From positions 990,501-1,054,500 of the forward strand of contig NZ_CP012099.1 in NCBI RefSeq assembly GCF_001182785.1: DNA of 64,000 nucleotides, given 5' to 3'. Below the pieces are notes generated by a model, which had not been told where the DNA came from, did not search any database, and was given only the letters and a program-made list of their open reading frames with translations. The stretch comes from Bacillus thuringiensis (GTDB lineage: Bacteria; Bacillota; Bacilli; Bacillales; Bacillaceae_G). Made by a program: the position numbers and the translations under genes. Shown piece after piece: positions 1 through 7,619 of this stretch; positions within the stretch are counted from its first letter, which is position 1; each line of letters begins with the position of its first letter.

Positions 1-22
1 TGGTACAGCTGTACGTATATAA
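1..22 (+). CDS. 3' end of an unidentified gene (partial)
   Basis: The first bases can be read as the last codons of a gene (GTAVRI, stop at 20-22), followed 20 nt later by a good intrinsic terminator, which suggests a transcription unit ending here. A second frame also stays open to a stop at 28-30, so the frame is not certain. The GTA ending is reminiscent of GerPF-type spore germination proteins, but six residues cannot establish this. Confidence 0.25.
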
Positions 23-42
23 GTAAATAAAAAACAGGCTCA

Positions 43-77
43 CCCCTTGAAGTTCATGCTTTGAGGGGGTTTTTTGT
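43..77 (+). terminator. Intrinsic terminator
   Basis: A 10-bp stem (CCCCTTGAAG with CTTTGAGGGG, two G-U pairs) around a 6-nt loop is followed by a run of T. It ends the transcript entering from the left edge of the window. Confidence 0.75.
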
Positions 78-165
78 TTTTAAGTTGTAGAAGTAAACTC
101 CAGTTGCAAGGGCGAAATGAAAAGAAACAGTGATGCTACATATATGTAATGTGAGTGCAAACTTT

Positions 166-345
166 ATGATAAATAATAAAGTTGTTATTTGAGATAATGG
201 AAGAATTAGTGGTATAAATAACTTTATAGATAATAATCAAAATAGAGAAGACAGAATGTTCATGGATGGAATGGTTAAGGGGATTTTTCAATCTGTAATA
301 AAAAACGGAGGTACCGAGAACGTTTTACAGATGTCTGTTACATAA
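166..345 (+). pseudogene. Possible degraded small ORF
   Basis: An ATG at 166 opens a frame that hits TGA at 190 and then stays open for 50 more codons to TAA at 343-345. The later part includes internal ATGs at 256 and 262, but no clear ribosome binding site. No family was recognised. It may be the remnant of a gene with one nonsense mutation, or chance. Otherwise 78-371 holds nothing I can identify. Confidence 0.2.
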
Positions 346-371
346 AATTTATAATGGATTGGGGGCAATTT

Positions 372-518
372 ATGTTTTGGTTAGGGGGCTTTTTAGGATA
401 CATTGTAGGTTCTATTACTACATGTGCGCTGCTTTACTTTGGGTATAGAGCCGAGAAGAACAAAAAAGCGGATATGCGAAAGAAAGAGGAGAGAAAAATC
501 AATAAAAAAGGTGTATAG
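372..518 (+). CDS. Small membrane protein, DUF3789-like
   Basis: This 48-residue ORF starts at an ATG preceded by GGGGGC. Residues 3-22 form one hydrophobic segment (begins MFWLGGFLGYIVG) and the rest is a highly charged lysine/arginine/glutamate tail. This one-helix, basic-tail layout with GFLG near the start resembles the small DUF3789 membrane proteins common in Bacillus and its phages. Function is unknown. No clear partner gene lies beside it. The assignment rests on overall shape, not on a conserved motif. Confidence 0.5.
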   Translation: MFWLGGFLGYIVGSITTCALLYFGYRAEKNKKADMRKKEERKINKKGV

Positions 519-575
519 AATGTGGAAATGGTGAAAGGTAAGGTGATAACGTTAATAAAAAAATAAATAGATGAA

Positions 576-615
576 AGGACATTACATATTTTATATGATT
601 CATATGCAATGTCCT
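576..615 (-). terminator. Terminator for the downstream end of the minus-strand membrane protein gene
   Basis: Arms AGGACATTACATAT and ATATGCAATGTCCT form a 14-bp stem with one wobble pair around a 12-nt loop. On the minus strand the stem is followed by a T-rich stretch, consistent with termination of the gene ending at 647. Confidence 0.6.
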
Positions 616-646
616 CGCTTATTCTACAATCGTGTCTGTTTCTCGA

Positions 647-951
647 TTATGAATAATTGTTTCCTACCTTGCTATAAATTTCATAAGCAAAAAATCCAAA
701 TAAATAGCCTATTCCGGATCCTAAACTAACTGAAAGTAGTAAAGAATCAGGAGAAAATATGCCGACAATAATACCGATCAAACACCCTAAAAGCATTCCC
801 ATGGGCATTAAACTGTCTAATAAAATTTGAGCGTTTTTTGATTTTTTCTTACTTAAGTTACCGTTGTTATATTTATGTTTTAGCCTTCCAATCACATATA
901 TTACAATTCCCCAGGCTATTAAAACAGGGCAATTGCTGTAATGAACCACAT
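647..951 (-). CDS. Small membrane protein, apparent single-base frameshift
   Basis: Two overlapping frames appear to be pieces of one gene. The best start is ATG at 951, nine nt after GGAGC, and reads MWFITAIALF before a stop. One base away the other frame continues (IAWGIVIYVIGRLKHKYNN and on) to the stop at 647. Adding one base to the run of four A (plus strand 921-924) joins them into a protein of about 101 residues. It would have an N-terminal membrane helix, a basic linker and two further hydrophobic segments. No family or function was recognised. Either the gene is inactivated by slippage in the homopolymer, or translation uses a GTG at 949 in the long frame. Confidence 0.5.
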
Positions 952-1008
952 GTTAGAAGCTCCTTTCATTTTTTAATTAAATTATACCATATATTAACAT
1001 TTTTCGAT

Positions 1009-2193
1009 TTAAGCGGAGATAAGATCTTTTGCTTCTACTTTCTTTTTGTTTATGACTAAAGTTAATAGGAGTAAAATTAAGCTTAAAAGTGCCATTATAA
1101 TAAAAACTTGCGTATAACTATCAAAATAGTCACGAGCGATCCCAGCTAGGACAGGAATGAATCCGCTCATAATATATCCTCCTGATTGCATCATAGCAGT
1201 CCATGCACTCGCATCTTCTGAAGTTTTTGTTTCATATAGTGGCAGCATGAGAGCGAGTGGAAATACGCCGCCGAGCCCGATCCCTAGTAAAATAGAAGGG
1301 ATCCATGGTGTAGTTAGTGGGTAAATCATAAGCGATAAACCTACGAATACAAAGCACATACTCCCTAATAACCAAAGTGCTCTGTTTTTATAAATATCCG
1401 CTAATGTTGGAATTAAAAAGCTACATATCATTTGGATCACAGTAAAAACAGTTATAAGAGTACCCGCTTGCTCACTACTCACACCCATACTTTGATTTGC
1501 TGGTGCAAGCCAAGTTGTAATAGAGTAAAATATTCCTGATTGTAGCCCGAAAAAGATTGTAAATAACCATGCTTTTCTATTTCTTAAAGGCAAGCTATTA
1601 TTCTTTTTATCTTGTTTAATCGTATTTTTCTTTCGTTTCATAACGGGATACCAAAATATAATAGCGATAATAGTAAGTACACCCCAAAAAGCGAGTGCCA
1701 TATTCCAAGATCCTTTTAATACATGTTGTAAAGGGATCGTTAACCCTGCACTTAAAGAAGCGCCAGTTCCCATACCTACTGAATATATGCCGATCATTAA
1801 GCCAATTTTCGTAGGGAATTTTTCTTTAATAAATCCTGATAGTAATGGACCTGCAAGTGCAATTCCAATACCGATAAATAAAGAGCTCGCGAATAATGTG
1901 GAAATGGAAAAGGTAAAAGCTCTCATACATGTTGCCAAGCCGATTAAAATAAGACAAGTCATAATTGATTTTTCTGCCCCGTATGTTTTAATTACCTTCC
2001 CAGTCAGTAAGGCGAATGTCCCCATACAAAAAACAGGAATAGCTGTTAAAAAACTAACGGAAAAATTGCTTATATTTAAGTCTTTTCGAATTATTTCTAA
2101 TAAAGGTGAAAAAGATGTAATTCCAATACGTAAATTAATGGAAACAAAAAATATTGCTAGTATACACAAATAAGTTCGTTCTTGATGTTTCAA
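1009..2193 (-). CDS. MFS transporter, CynX/NimT family
   Basis: This 394-residue polytopic protein has about 12 hydrophobic segments, the usual size for the major facilitator superfamily. The N-terminus (FFVSINLRIGITSFSPLLE) is typical of the CynX/NimT branch, whose members include cyanate and 2-nitroimidazole transporters. The start is TTG at 2193, with GAGGAGA eight bases upstream. It lies downstream of a GntR-family regulator on the same strand. A perfect 14-bp inverted repeat sits just before its ribosome binding site, so it is probably a solute exporter controlled by that regulator. The substrate cannot be read from the sequence. Confidence 0.85.
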   Translation of the reverse strand: MKHQERTYLCILAIFFVSINLRIGITSFSPLLEIIRKDLNISNFSVSFLTAIPVFCMGTFALLTGKVIKTYGAEKSIMTCLILIGLATCMRAFTFSISTLFASSLFIGIGIALAGPLLSGFIKEKFPTKIGLMIGIYSVGMGTGASLSAGLTIPLQHVLKGSWNMALAFWGVLTIIAIIFWYPVMKRKKNTIKQDKKNNSLPLRNRKAWLFTIFFGLQSGIFYSITTWLAPANQSMGVSSEQAGTLITVFTVIQMICSFLIPTLADIYKNRALWLLGSMCFVFVGLSLMIYPLTTPWIPSILLGIGLGGVFPLALMLPLYETKTSEDASAWTAMMQSGGYIMSGFIPVLAGIARDYFDSYTQVFIIMALLSLILLLLTLVINKKKVEAKDLISA

Positions 2194-2210
2194 TTTAATT
2201 ATCTCCTCTC

Positions 2211-2251
2211 ATAAACATCAGATGTTATTGAGTATATCATCTGATGTTTAT
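2211..2251 (-). promoter_or_regulatory. Perfect 14-bp inverted repeat, likely operator
   Basis: ATAAACATCAGATG (2211-2224) and CATCTGATGTTTAT (2238-2251) are perfect inverted copies 13 bp apart. They lie between the GntR gene and the MFS gene, next to the MFS ribosome binding site. No T tract follows on either strand, so an operator for the adjacent regulator is more likely than a terminator. This is inference. Confidence 0.55.
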
Positions 2252-2269
2252 GTGTAATAGATAAGGAGC

Positions 2270-2950
2270 TTATTTCAGCTCCAAATTTTGAACAGCGTAT
2301 GTTCGTGCCTCTTCGGCATTTTGCTTTAAAATAGCTTGGAATAACTTTTCATGAATGCCAGAGTTATCTTCATAGTTCGCTGTATGTAATATTAATTGGC
2401 TTAAAATATGGCGAAGGGCGGGTACGAAAGATTGATACAAATCAAGTAGAACTTCGTTTTTGCTCGCCTTTGCAATTGCTAGATGAAACTGAATGTCTGC
2501 ATCTATGTATGCTACATAATTTCCTTCTTGAAGGGCATTTTTTCTTTTATTCAAATGTCCTTTTAAATATAAAAGATCCTCTTCGCTTCGGCGCTGTGCC
2601 GCTAACATCGCCACTTCTTTATCTAACATATTTCGTGCTTCATACACATGATTTATATTAGCTGCTTGCAGTCTTTTTTCAAATGAATCTTGCGTTGTAT
2701 TTAGTGAGACAATGCGAGTACCTTGTCCTTGTCGAACTTCTAATACACCAGCATGTACTAATATCTTTATACTTTCTCGCAGCGTTGAACGTCCTACCCC
2801 TAACTCTTCCATTAACTGCGGCTCTGTAGGGAGGCGATCACCAACTTCATACTCGCCAGAAAAGATTTTCTCTTGTAGACGTTCCAATACTTCATCGACT
2901 AATTTCCGCCGAGAAACTTTTGAAAAAGATTTCTTTTCGTTCATATTCAT
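2270..2950 (-). CDS. GntR-family transcriptional regulator, FadR subfamily
   Basis: The N-terminal winged helix (about residues 12-80, with RLPTEPQLMEELGVGRSTLR) is followed by an all-helical FCD ligand-binding domain, the FadR arrangement. The chosen start at 2950 (MNMNEKKSF) is preceded at good spacing by AGGAGATGAGCAG and gives 226 residues; a longer reading to 3007 has no better site. The FCD domain has candidate metal or acid contacts (D..FH, H). It sits upstream of the MFS transporter on the same strand and probably represses it, perhaps through the inverted repeat at 2211-2251. The effector is unknown. Confidence 0.85.
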   Translation of the reverse strand: MNMNEKKSFSKVSRRKLVDEVLERLQEKIFSGEYEVGDRLPTEPQLMEELGVGRSTLRESIKILVHAGVLEVRQGQGTRIVSLNTTQDSFEKRLQAANINHVYEARNMLDKEVAMLAAQRRSEEDLLYLKGHLNKRKNALQEGNYVAYIDADIQFHLAIAKASKNEVLLDLYQSFVPALRHILSQLILHTANYEDNSGIHEKLFQAILKQNAEEARTYAVQNLELK

Positions 2951-3065
2951 CTGCTCATCTCCTGTTATATTCGCTTTTATGATAACTAATCTAAGTTCTG
3001 TTGACAATGTTATTTTTAGGTAGTTGAAGCCGGGATACTAAAATTAGGTTTATAAGACAGAAGAA

Positions 3066-3096
3066 AATCTATTTTGAAAAAATCAATCAAAATAGA
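3066..3096 (-). terminator. Intrinsic terminator of the MDR oxidoreductase gene
   Basis: ATCTATTTTG and CAAAATAGAT form a 10-bp stem. On the minus strand it is followed by TTTTCTT, just beyond the stop at 3111. Confidence 0.65.
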
Positions 3097-3110
3097 TCCT
3101 TCAATTGCAT

Positions 3111-4103
3111 TTAATAACTCGTCAAAAACACTTTCCCTTTCGTTTTCTCAGCAGACTGCACAACATCAACCGCCGCTTTCACATCTGCTAAGTCATATGT
3201 AGAATGTACGGTCATAAAACGTAATTGCTTATTTTCTACTAAGCGAATTAAGTGACGAAACGTCTCCTGCCATTTATATGCGGACACATCTTTATTCCAA
3301 TGTCGTAAATGAAATATGTTCGCGTGCACTTTTGCTTTCGTGACAATCTCTGCCCAGTTTACTTGTACGCCCGATAGAAGACCAATCGTCAAAAAGTGTC
3401 CGTTTGGCCTTAAGGAGAAAGCTAATTCATTTCCATCCGGTCCCCCGATAGAATCAATCGCAGCGTCTGCACCTCTGCCGTTTGTTAATGTCATAACTGT
3501 TTCATAAAGCGGGGCAGTGGAAGTATCTATTACATGATGAGCGCCAAGCTGAAGTAATTCCTCTGTATGTTTATTATTTCTTGTCACCGCAATTAATCGG
3601 AAGTTTAAAATTTGTGATAACTGTGCAAATAGATGGCCAATAGCGGATCCGCAAGCATTCACTAATAAAACACCATTACGTTGTAAGTTTAACGATTCTG
3701 TACATGTAACCCACGCTGTAAGGGGATTAATATACATTTGTGCCGCTGTGAAATCATCAATGGAATCAGGAATAGGGACTACAAAATCAGCTAATGTCTT
3801 CACATATTCTTGCCAAGTACCTTCCCCGCGTAAAGGTAACACACGTTTACCGATAAGGTCTCTAGAAACAAAAGCGCCTACATCTTCTACAATACCAACA
3901 CCTTCATAACCAGGTATGTTAGGCAAAGGGATTCTATGTGCGTATGCTCCAGTGATGGGAATTAAGTCAGATGGATTAATAGGTCTAACTAGCATACGAA
4001 TGAAAACTTCATTATCTTTAAGTGGTTCTATATTTTTATATTCAACTTGTAATACGTCTTTTGGATTGCCAAACTTATGAAATTGAATGCATGTTCCAAG
4101 CAA
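3111..4103 (-). CDS. Medium-chain dehydrogenase/reductase, enoyl reductase or quinone oxidoreductase type
   Basis: This 330-residue protein has the MDR layout: an N-terminal GroES-like domain (NPSDLIPITGAY, PGYEGVGIVEDVG) and a central Rossmann domain with NACGSAIGHLFAQL as the nucleotide-binding turn. The catalytic and structural zinc cysteines of true alcohol dehydrogenases are missing, so it belongs with NADPH-dependent reductases of the MECR / quinone reductase type. Translation starts at TTG (4103), nine bases after AAGGGGG. It is transcribed alone and divergently from the amidase gene at 4253. The substrate is unknown. Confidence 0.8.
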   Translation of the reverse strand: MLGTCIQFHKFGNPKDVLQVEYKNIEPLKDNEVFIRMLVRPINPSDLIPITGAYAHRIPLPNIPGYEGVGIVEDVGAFVSRDLIGKRVLPLRGEGTWQEYVKTLADFVVPIPDSIDDFTAAQMYINPLTAWVTCTESLNLQRNGVLLVNACGSAIGHLFAQLSQILNFRLIAVTRNNKHTEELLQLGAHHVIDTSTAPLYETVMTLTNGRGADAAIDSIGGPDGNELAFSLRPNGHFLTIGLLSGVQVNWAEIVTKAKVHANIFHLRHWNKDVSAYKWQETFRHLIRLVENKQLRFMTVHSTYDLADVKAAVDVVQSAEKTKGKVFLTSY

Positions 4104-4199
4104 AGTAATTTGCCCCCTTAGTTTGATTGGGTTTATTATAGCATTTTTGGTTTTGGGGGTTATTTTGTTAGTGATAAATAGAGTTTTTAATTTACGTAT

Positions 4200-4228
4200 T
4201 TGTCAGAATTTTATAAAATGTGTATAGA
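4200..4228 (+). promoter_or_regulatory. Probable sigma-A promoter
   Basis: TTGTCA (4200-4205), a 17-bp spacer and TATAGA (4223-4228) stand 24 bases before the start of the amidase gene. Confidence 0.55.
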
Positions 4229-4252
4229 ACTATAGAATGGGGGGATTTCTTC

Positions 4253-5239
4253 ATGTGTACTAGTTTGACATTGCAAACCAAAAATTTTCAGCACCTTTTT
4301 GCGAGAACAATGGATTTCACATTAGATATGAATCAAGAAGTAATAATCATTCCTCGGCGTTATCAGTGGAACAATATAACTGGTGAAACGATCCGAGCGA
4401 AAAAGGCTGTTGTCGGAATGGGAATTAATTTTGGAGGAAGGGTCATGATGGCGGACGGAGTAAATGAAGCTGGTATGACATGTGCAACTCTCTATTTCCC
4501 AGGATTTGCTACTTATAGTAATCATATAGATAGCAATAAAACGAATGTAGCACCATTTGATTTTGTGACTTGGAGCCTCACGCAGTTCAATTCTGTTGAA
4601 GAATTAAGAAAATCTATTGATAGCATTGCCTTTATAGATGTGCCATTACCAGTTTTAGGGATTACTCCGCCGCTACATTGGATTTTAGCAGACAAATCGG
4701 GAGCGTGTATTGTACTTGAGCCGACAGCTGATGGAATAAAAGTGTATGATAATCCACTAGGAGTAATGACTAATAGTCCGGAGTTTAATTGGCATTTACA
4801 AAATTTAAGACAATATATTGGACTTAAATCGCAGCCATTTGCGCCAACTGAGTGGGGAGATGTACCATTAAGTGCTTTTGGCCAAGGTTCAGGAACGATG
4901 GGACTTCCTGGAGATTTCACCCCGCCATCAAGATTTGTACGGGCAGCATATGGCAAACAAAACATTCAAAGTATAGAGAACGAAGAAGAGGGGATATCGG
5001 CTATTTTTCATATCTTATCAAATTGTGAGGTTCCTAAGGGGGCAGTAATAACAGAAGACGGTATATTAGATAATACGATCTATACAAGTGCAATGTGTAT
5101 GGAGTCTGGAACATATTATTACCATACTTACGATTGTAGACAAATTATAGCCATTCATTTATTCAATGAAGATTTAGATACAGCTGAGATTAAAACGTAT
5201 CCGTTCCAGCGGAAGCAAAAAATCTTTTATGAAAACTGA
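4253..5239 (+). CDS. Choloylglycine hydrolase family protein (linear amide C-N hydrolase)
   Basis: This 328-residue N-terminal nucleophile hydrolase belongs to the bile salt hydrolase / penicillin V acylase family. Starting at 4253, the protein begins MCTS, so Cys2 becomes the catalytic N-terminal nucleophile once Met is removed; this fixes the start over an ATG 33 bases upstream. ARTMDF supplies the conserved Arg and Asp, and the conserved Asn is in VMTNSPEFNWHL. The length is normal for the family. Members cleave conjugated bile salts, penicillin V or acyl-homoserine lactones; which applies here cannot be decided. It is a single-gene unit with its own promoter and terminator. Confidence 0.88.
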   Translation: MCTSLTLQTKNFQHLFARTMDFTLDMNQEVIIIPRRYQWNNITGETIRAKKAVVGMGINFGGRVMMADGVNEAGMTCATLYFPGFATYSNHIDSNKTNVAPFDFVTWSLTQFNSVEELRKSIDSIAFIDVPLPVLGITPPLHWILADKSGACIVLEPTADGIKVYDNPLGVMTNSPEFNWHLQNLRQYIGLKSQPFAPTEWGDVPLSAFGQGSGTMGLPGDFTPPSRFVRAAYGKQNIQSIENEEEGISAIFHILSNCEVPKGAVITEDGILDNTIYTSAMCMESGTYYYHTYDCRQIIAIHLFNEDLDTAEIKTYPFQRKQKIFYEN

Positions 5240-5240
5240 T

Positions 5241-5295
5241 AAAAACACCTCCATTGAATTTGCATACTTAGTATGCGAATTCGGGAGGTGTTTTT
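5241..5295. terminator. Long bidirectional terminator hairpin, nearly identical to one inside the IS3 element
   Basis: Outer arms AAAAACACCTCC and GGAGGTGTTTTT enclose an inner stem (GAATTTGCATAC / GTATGCGAATTC). It can serve the amidase gene and the small gene converging on it. The 55 bases match 32597-32651 at all but one position. Confidence 0.85.
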
Positions 5296-5298
5296 CTA

Positions 5299-5439
5299 TT
5301 AAGCCGAAGCTTTCTTCATTCTCTCAAGTAAACTAGATAACACATGCGTACGATACGATTCTAGTTTTTTACCTTCATAAGTACGGATACCTAATTTTTT
5401 AAGTTCTTTTACATACCAACCTTTGCTTCCGAAATACAT
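5299..5439 (-). CDS. DUF2639 family small protein (YflJ-like)
   Basis: This 46-residue ORF begins MYFGSKGWYVKELKKLGIR, the signature of the DUF2639 / YflJ family of very small Bacillus proteins; its C-terminus is basic. A strong ribosome binding site (AAGGGGAG) precedes the ATG at 5439. It ends within a few bases of the shared terminator at 5241-5295, convergent with the amidase gene. No function is known for the family. Confidence 0.8.
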   Translation of the reverse strand: MYFGSKGWYVKELKKLGIRTYEGKKLESYRTHVLSSLLERMKKASA

Positions 5440-5593
5440 GTGATCGCTCCCCTTCAACTTTGTTTTTATTTGTTCTGATTATACTTGGAGGTACAGGAAT
5501 TATAATGAAGGAAATGAATTTCGCGCGAAAATGGTTAACTTTGTTGCAAAAGACATATATACTAAAGATAGTATACAACGAGGTGGACAAGAC

Positions 5594-5956
5594 GTGATTA
5601 TAGAGAAGCATGAAATTCAAATTGACCAAATTACGAGTGGTAAAGTGAATATCTTTACTTTCTATAGAAATAGAAAGCAAATTGATGATCATTTTTTACG
5701 ATTGCAAGAACCATCGCTTACAGCAAACTACTTCTTCCATTTTCATTTTGATGTAGAGAGCTTGCATCTACTGCAGGAAGAGTTTCCAGGCGTATATCCG
5801 TACGACGGTAGTGAAACGATTCACGACTGGACGGAAAAGATGAAAGCTGAATTGCAGCATCAGATCCAAACAGGTAAATGGAATAAACGCGTACGTATCG
5901 GTAATCGCATTCTAGATGTGGTGTTTACGTGGTGTGACGAAGATATAGTAGAGTGA
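5594..5956 (+). CDS. Conserved hypothetical protein
   Basis: The likely start is GTG at 5594 (MIIEKHEIQIDQ), seven bases after GAGGTGG; an ATG at 5531 in the same frame lacks a ribosome binding site. The product has about 120 residues, is soluble and mixed alpha/beta, and is rich in aromatic residues and His (NYFFHFHFDVESLHLL). There is no signal peptide or membrane segment. I recognise no domain. It is a single gene with a terminator directly behind it. Confidence 0.7.
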   Translation: MIIEKHEIQIDQITSGKVNIFTFYRNRKQIDDHFLRLQEPSLTANYFFHFHFDVESLHLLQEEFPGVYPYDGSETIHDWTEKMKAELQHQIQTGKWNKRVRIGNRILDVVFTWCDEDIVE

Positions 5957-5958
5957 AA

Positions 5959-5985
5959 AAGAAGCGGATGACGCTTCTTTTTTTT
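5959..5985. terminator. Bidirectional terminator
   Basis: AAGAAGCG and CGCTTCTT form a stem with a GATGA loop, A-rich before and T8 after. It lies between two convergent genes. Confidence 0.75.
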
Positions 5986-6169
5986 AGCGCTGGAATAAAA
6001 CGAGCTTACCTGCAGAAGATGTACAGCGATGTGTTTTTTCGTGCAATCCTTTTTCTTGTAAAATAGATTCACCTTTTGCTTTCGCTTCTTTTTCAGTTGC
6101 CGCCTCGAATGATTCGTCTAATGCTTTTGAACCATCTTTTTCAAAGACTGTTAGAACGTATACTCCCAT
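5984..6169 (-). CDS. YhzD-like small protein
   Basis: The start at 6169 (MGVYVLTVFEKDGSKALDE) follows GGAGGGAATTTTC and gives 61 residues. The sequence, with its VFEKDGS start, a glutamate- and lysine-rich middle and the ending SSAGKLVLFQR, resembles the YhzD family of short Bacillus proteins. No function is known. It lies just upstream of, and divergent from, the yhaO-yhaN-yhaM genes, and B. subtilis yhzD is also in the yha region. Confidence 0.65.
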   Translation of the reverse strand: MGVYVLTVFEKDGSKALDESFEAATEKEAKAKGESILQEKGLHEKTHRCTSSAGKLVLFQR

Positions 6170-6270
6170 GAAAATTCCCTCCAATAATTAAAAACAGAAT
6201 CTTATAATTATTTTGACATAAAACGCTACAATATGCAAAGAAATATATGACATTGCGTGGTAAAATAGAA

Positions 6271-6323
6271 TGAAACTTTAATCATCGAGAATATTTTCAT
6301 TCTCGATGATTATTAGTTTTCAG
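6271..6323. repeat. Partial bcr1-like hairpin
   Basis: TGAAACTTTAATCA and TGATTATTAGTT flank a hairpin with arms TCGAGAAT / ATTCTCGA. The flanks are the same as at the hairpin end of the full bcr1 copy at 46833, but the stem is a different sequence that still pairs fully. The rest of bcr1 is absent. Confidence 0.6.
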
Positions 6324-6377
6324 CGATGTTAATTTTAATAAAATGAAACTTTTGAAAGATAGAAAGGATCGTTATTT

Positions 6378-7619
6378 GTGAAACAAGTAAAGTTTATACA
6401 TGCGGCTGATTTGCATTTGGATAGTCCGTTTAAAGGGATGGAGATGAATGTATCGCAGTCTGTTTGGGAGAGAATGAAGCAAAGTACGTTCGAATCATTT
6501 GAACGTATTGTTGATAAAGCGATTCAAGAGCGCGTTGATTTCGTATTACTAGCTGGGGATTTGTATGATGCGGAGACGAGAAGTTTGAGGGCGCAAGTGT
6601 TTGTGCGTGAGCAAATGAAGAGACTTTCGCAGTACGATATCCCTGTTTTTATTATTCACGGTAACCATGATCATTTAGGAGGAAGCTGGGCGGCGATTGA
6701 GTTTCCGGAAAATGTTCATGTGTTTACGGAGCCTTATGTAGAAGAGAAATCATTTTATAAAAATGGTGAGTTGTTAGCTTCTATTTATGGGTTTAGTTAT
6801 TTGCAGCAAGCGGTAACGGATAATATGACAGCGCAGTATACGAAAATGAGTGATGCGCCTTTTCATATTGGCATGCTTCACGGAAGTGTGGAAGGAGATG
6901 CAGAGCATAATCGCTATGCACCGTTTCAAATTCGTGAGTTGAAAGAAAAACAGTTTGATTATTGGGCTCTTGGCCATATACATAAACGTGAAATTTTATC
7001 AGAAGAGCCATACATTATTTATCCAGGGAACATACAAGGTCGTCATCGTAAGGAAACAGGGGAGAAGGGTGCGTACCTTATTGAACTTACGAAACAAGGA
7101 ACGCGGTGTTTATTTTTCCATACGGCAGATGTTGTATGGGATGAGATCGAAGTTTGTATTGATGGACTTGAAACTGTTGATGAACTTATGACGAGCATGT
7201 CAACTACGATGAATGATTGCCGAAGAGAAGAGGAAGGGACGCTTTTAACTGTCGTATTCACAGGGCAGGGCCCACTTTCTCCTTATTTGCGTGACGAAAA
7301 GCGTGTGGAAGAGATTTTTCACATTTTAGCATCTGGCGAAGAGCGAAAAGATTTCGTATATGCGATGAAGTGGAAAAATGAGACGGTTTCTTTTGCGGAA
7401 ATCGAACGTTTGAAAGCGGAAAATCATTTCGTCGGTAGTGTGCTAAAGGAGCTAGAAGCATTCACAAATATGGACGGCGTGTTGCGCACCATTTGGACAT
7501 CTCCTGTAGCGCGTAATAGTATTGAATCTTTTACAGAAGACGAGAAGAAAGAGATTCAAAAGGAAGCAGAAAATATTATTTTAGAGCAATTATTCCAGCA
7601 AGAGAGGGATAAAAAATGA
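6378..7619 (+). CDS. yhaO: Metallophosphoesterase DNA nuclease YhaO (SbcD/Mre11-like)
   Basis: This 413-residue protein starts at GTG (6378). It has the full calcineurin-like phosphoesterase motif set: AADLHLD (D-x-H), LLAGDLYD (GD), HGNHDH (GNHD) and ALGHIHKRE (GHxH), which bind two metals, usually Mn. This is the Mre11/SbcD nuclease fold. The gene overlaps the start of yhaN by four bases, so the two products are probably made together as a nuclease-ATPase complex for processing DNA ends. In B. subtilis yhaO lies in the same cluster. The C-terminal part probably contacts the YhaN coiled coil. Confidence 0.92.
   Translation: MKQVKFIHAADLHLDSPFKGMEMNVSQSVWERMKQSTFESFERIVDKAIQERVDFVLLAGDLYDAETRSLRAQVFVREQMKRLSQYDIPVFIIHGNHDHLGGSWAAIEFPENVHVFTEPYVEEKSFYKNGELLASIYGFSYLQQAVTDNMTAQYTKMSDAPFHIGMLHGSVEGDAEHNRYAPFQIRELKEKQFDYWALGHIHKREILSEEPYIIYPGNIQGRHRKETGEKGAYLIELTKQGTRCLFFHTADVVWDEIEVCIDGLETVDELMTSMSTTMNDCRREEEGTLLTVVFTGQGPLSPYLRDEKRVEEIFHILASGEERKDFVYAMKWKNETVSFAEIERLKAENHFVGSVLKELEAFTNMDGVLRTIWTSPVARNSIESFTEDEKKEIQKEAENIILEQLFQQERDKK

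Noticed and set aside
5531..5593. ATG start for the hypothetical gene at 5594
   Set aside because: No ribosome binding site; the GTG at 5594 has GAGGTGG at ideal spacing.
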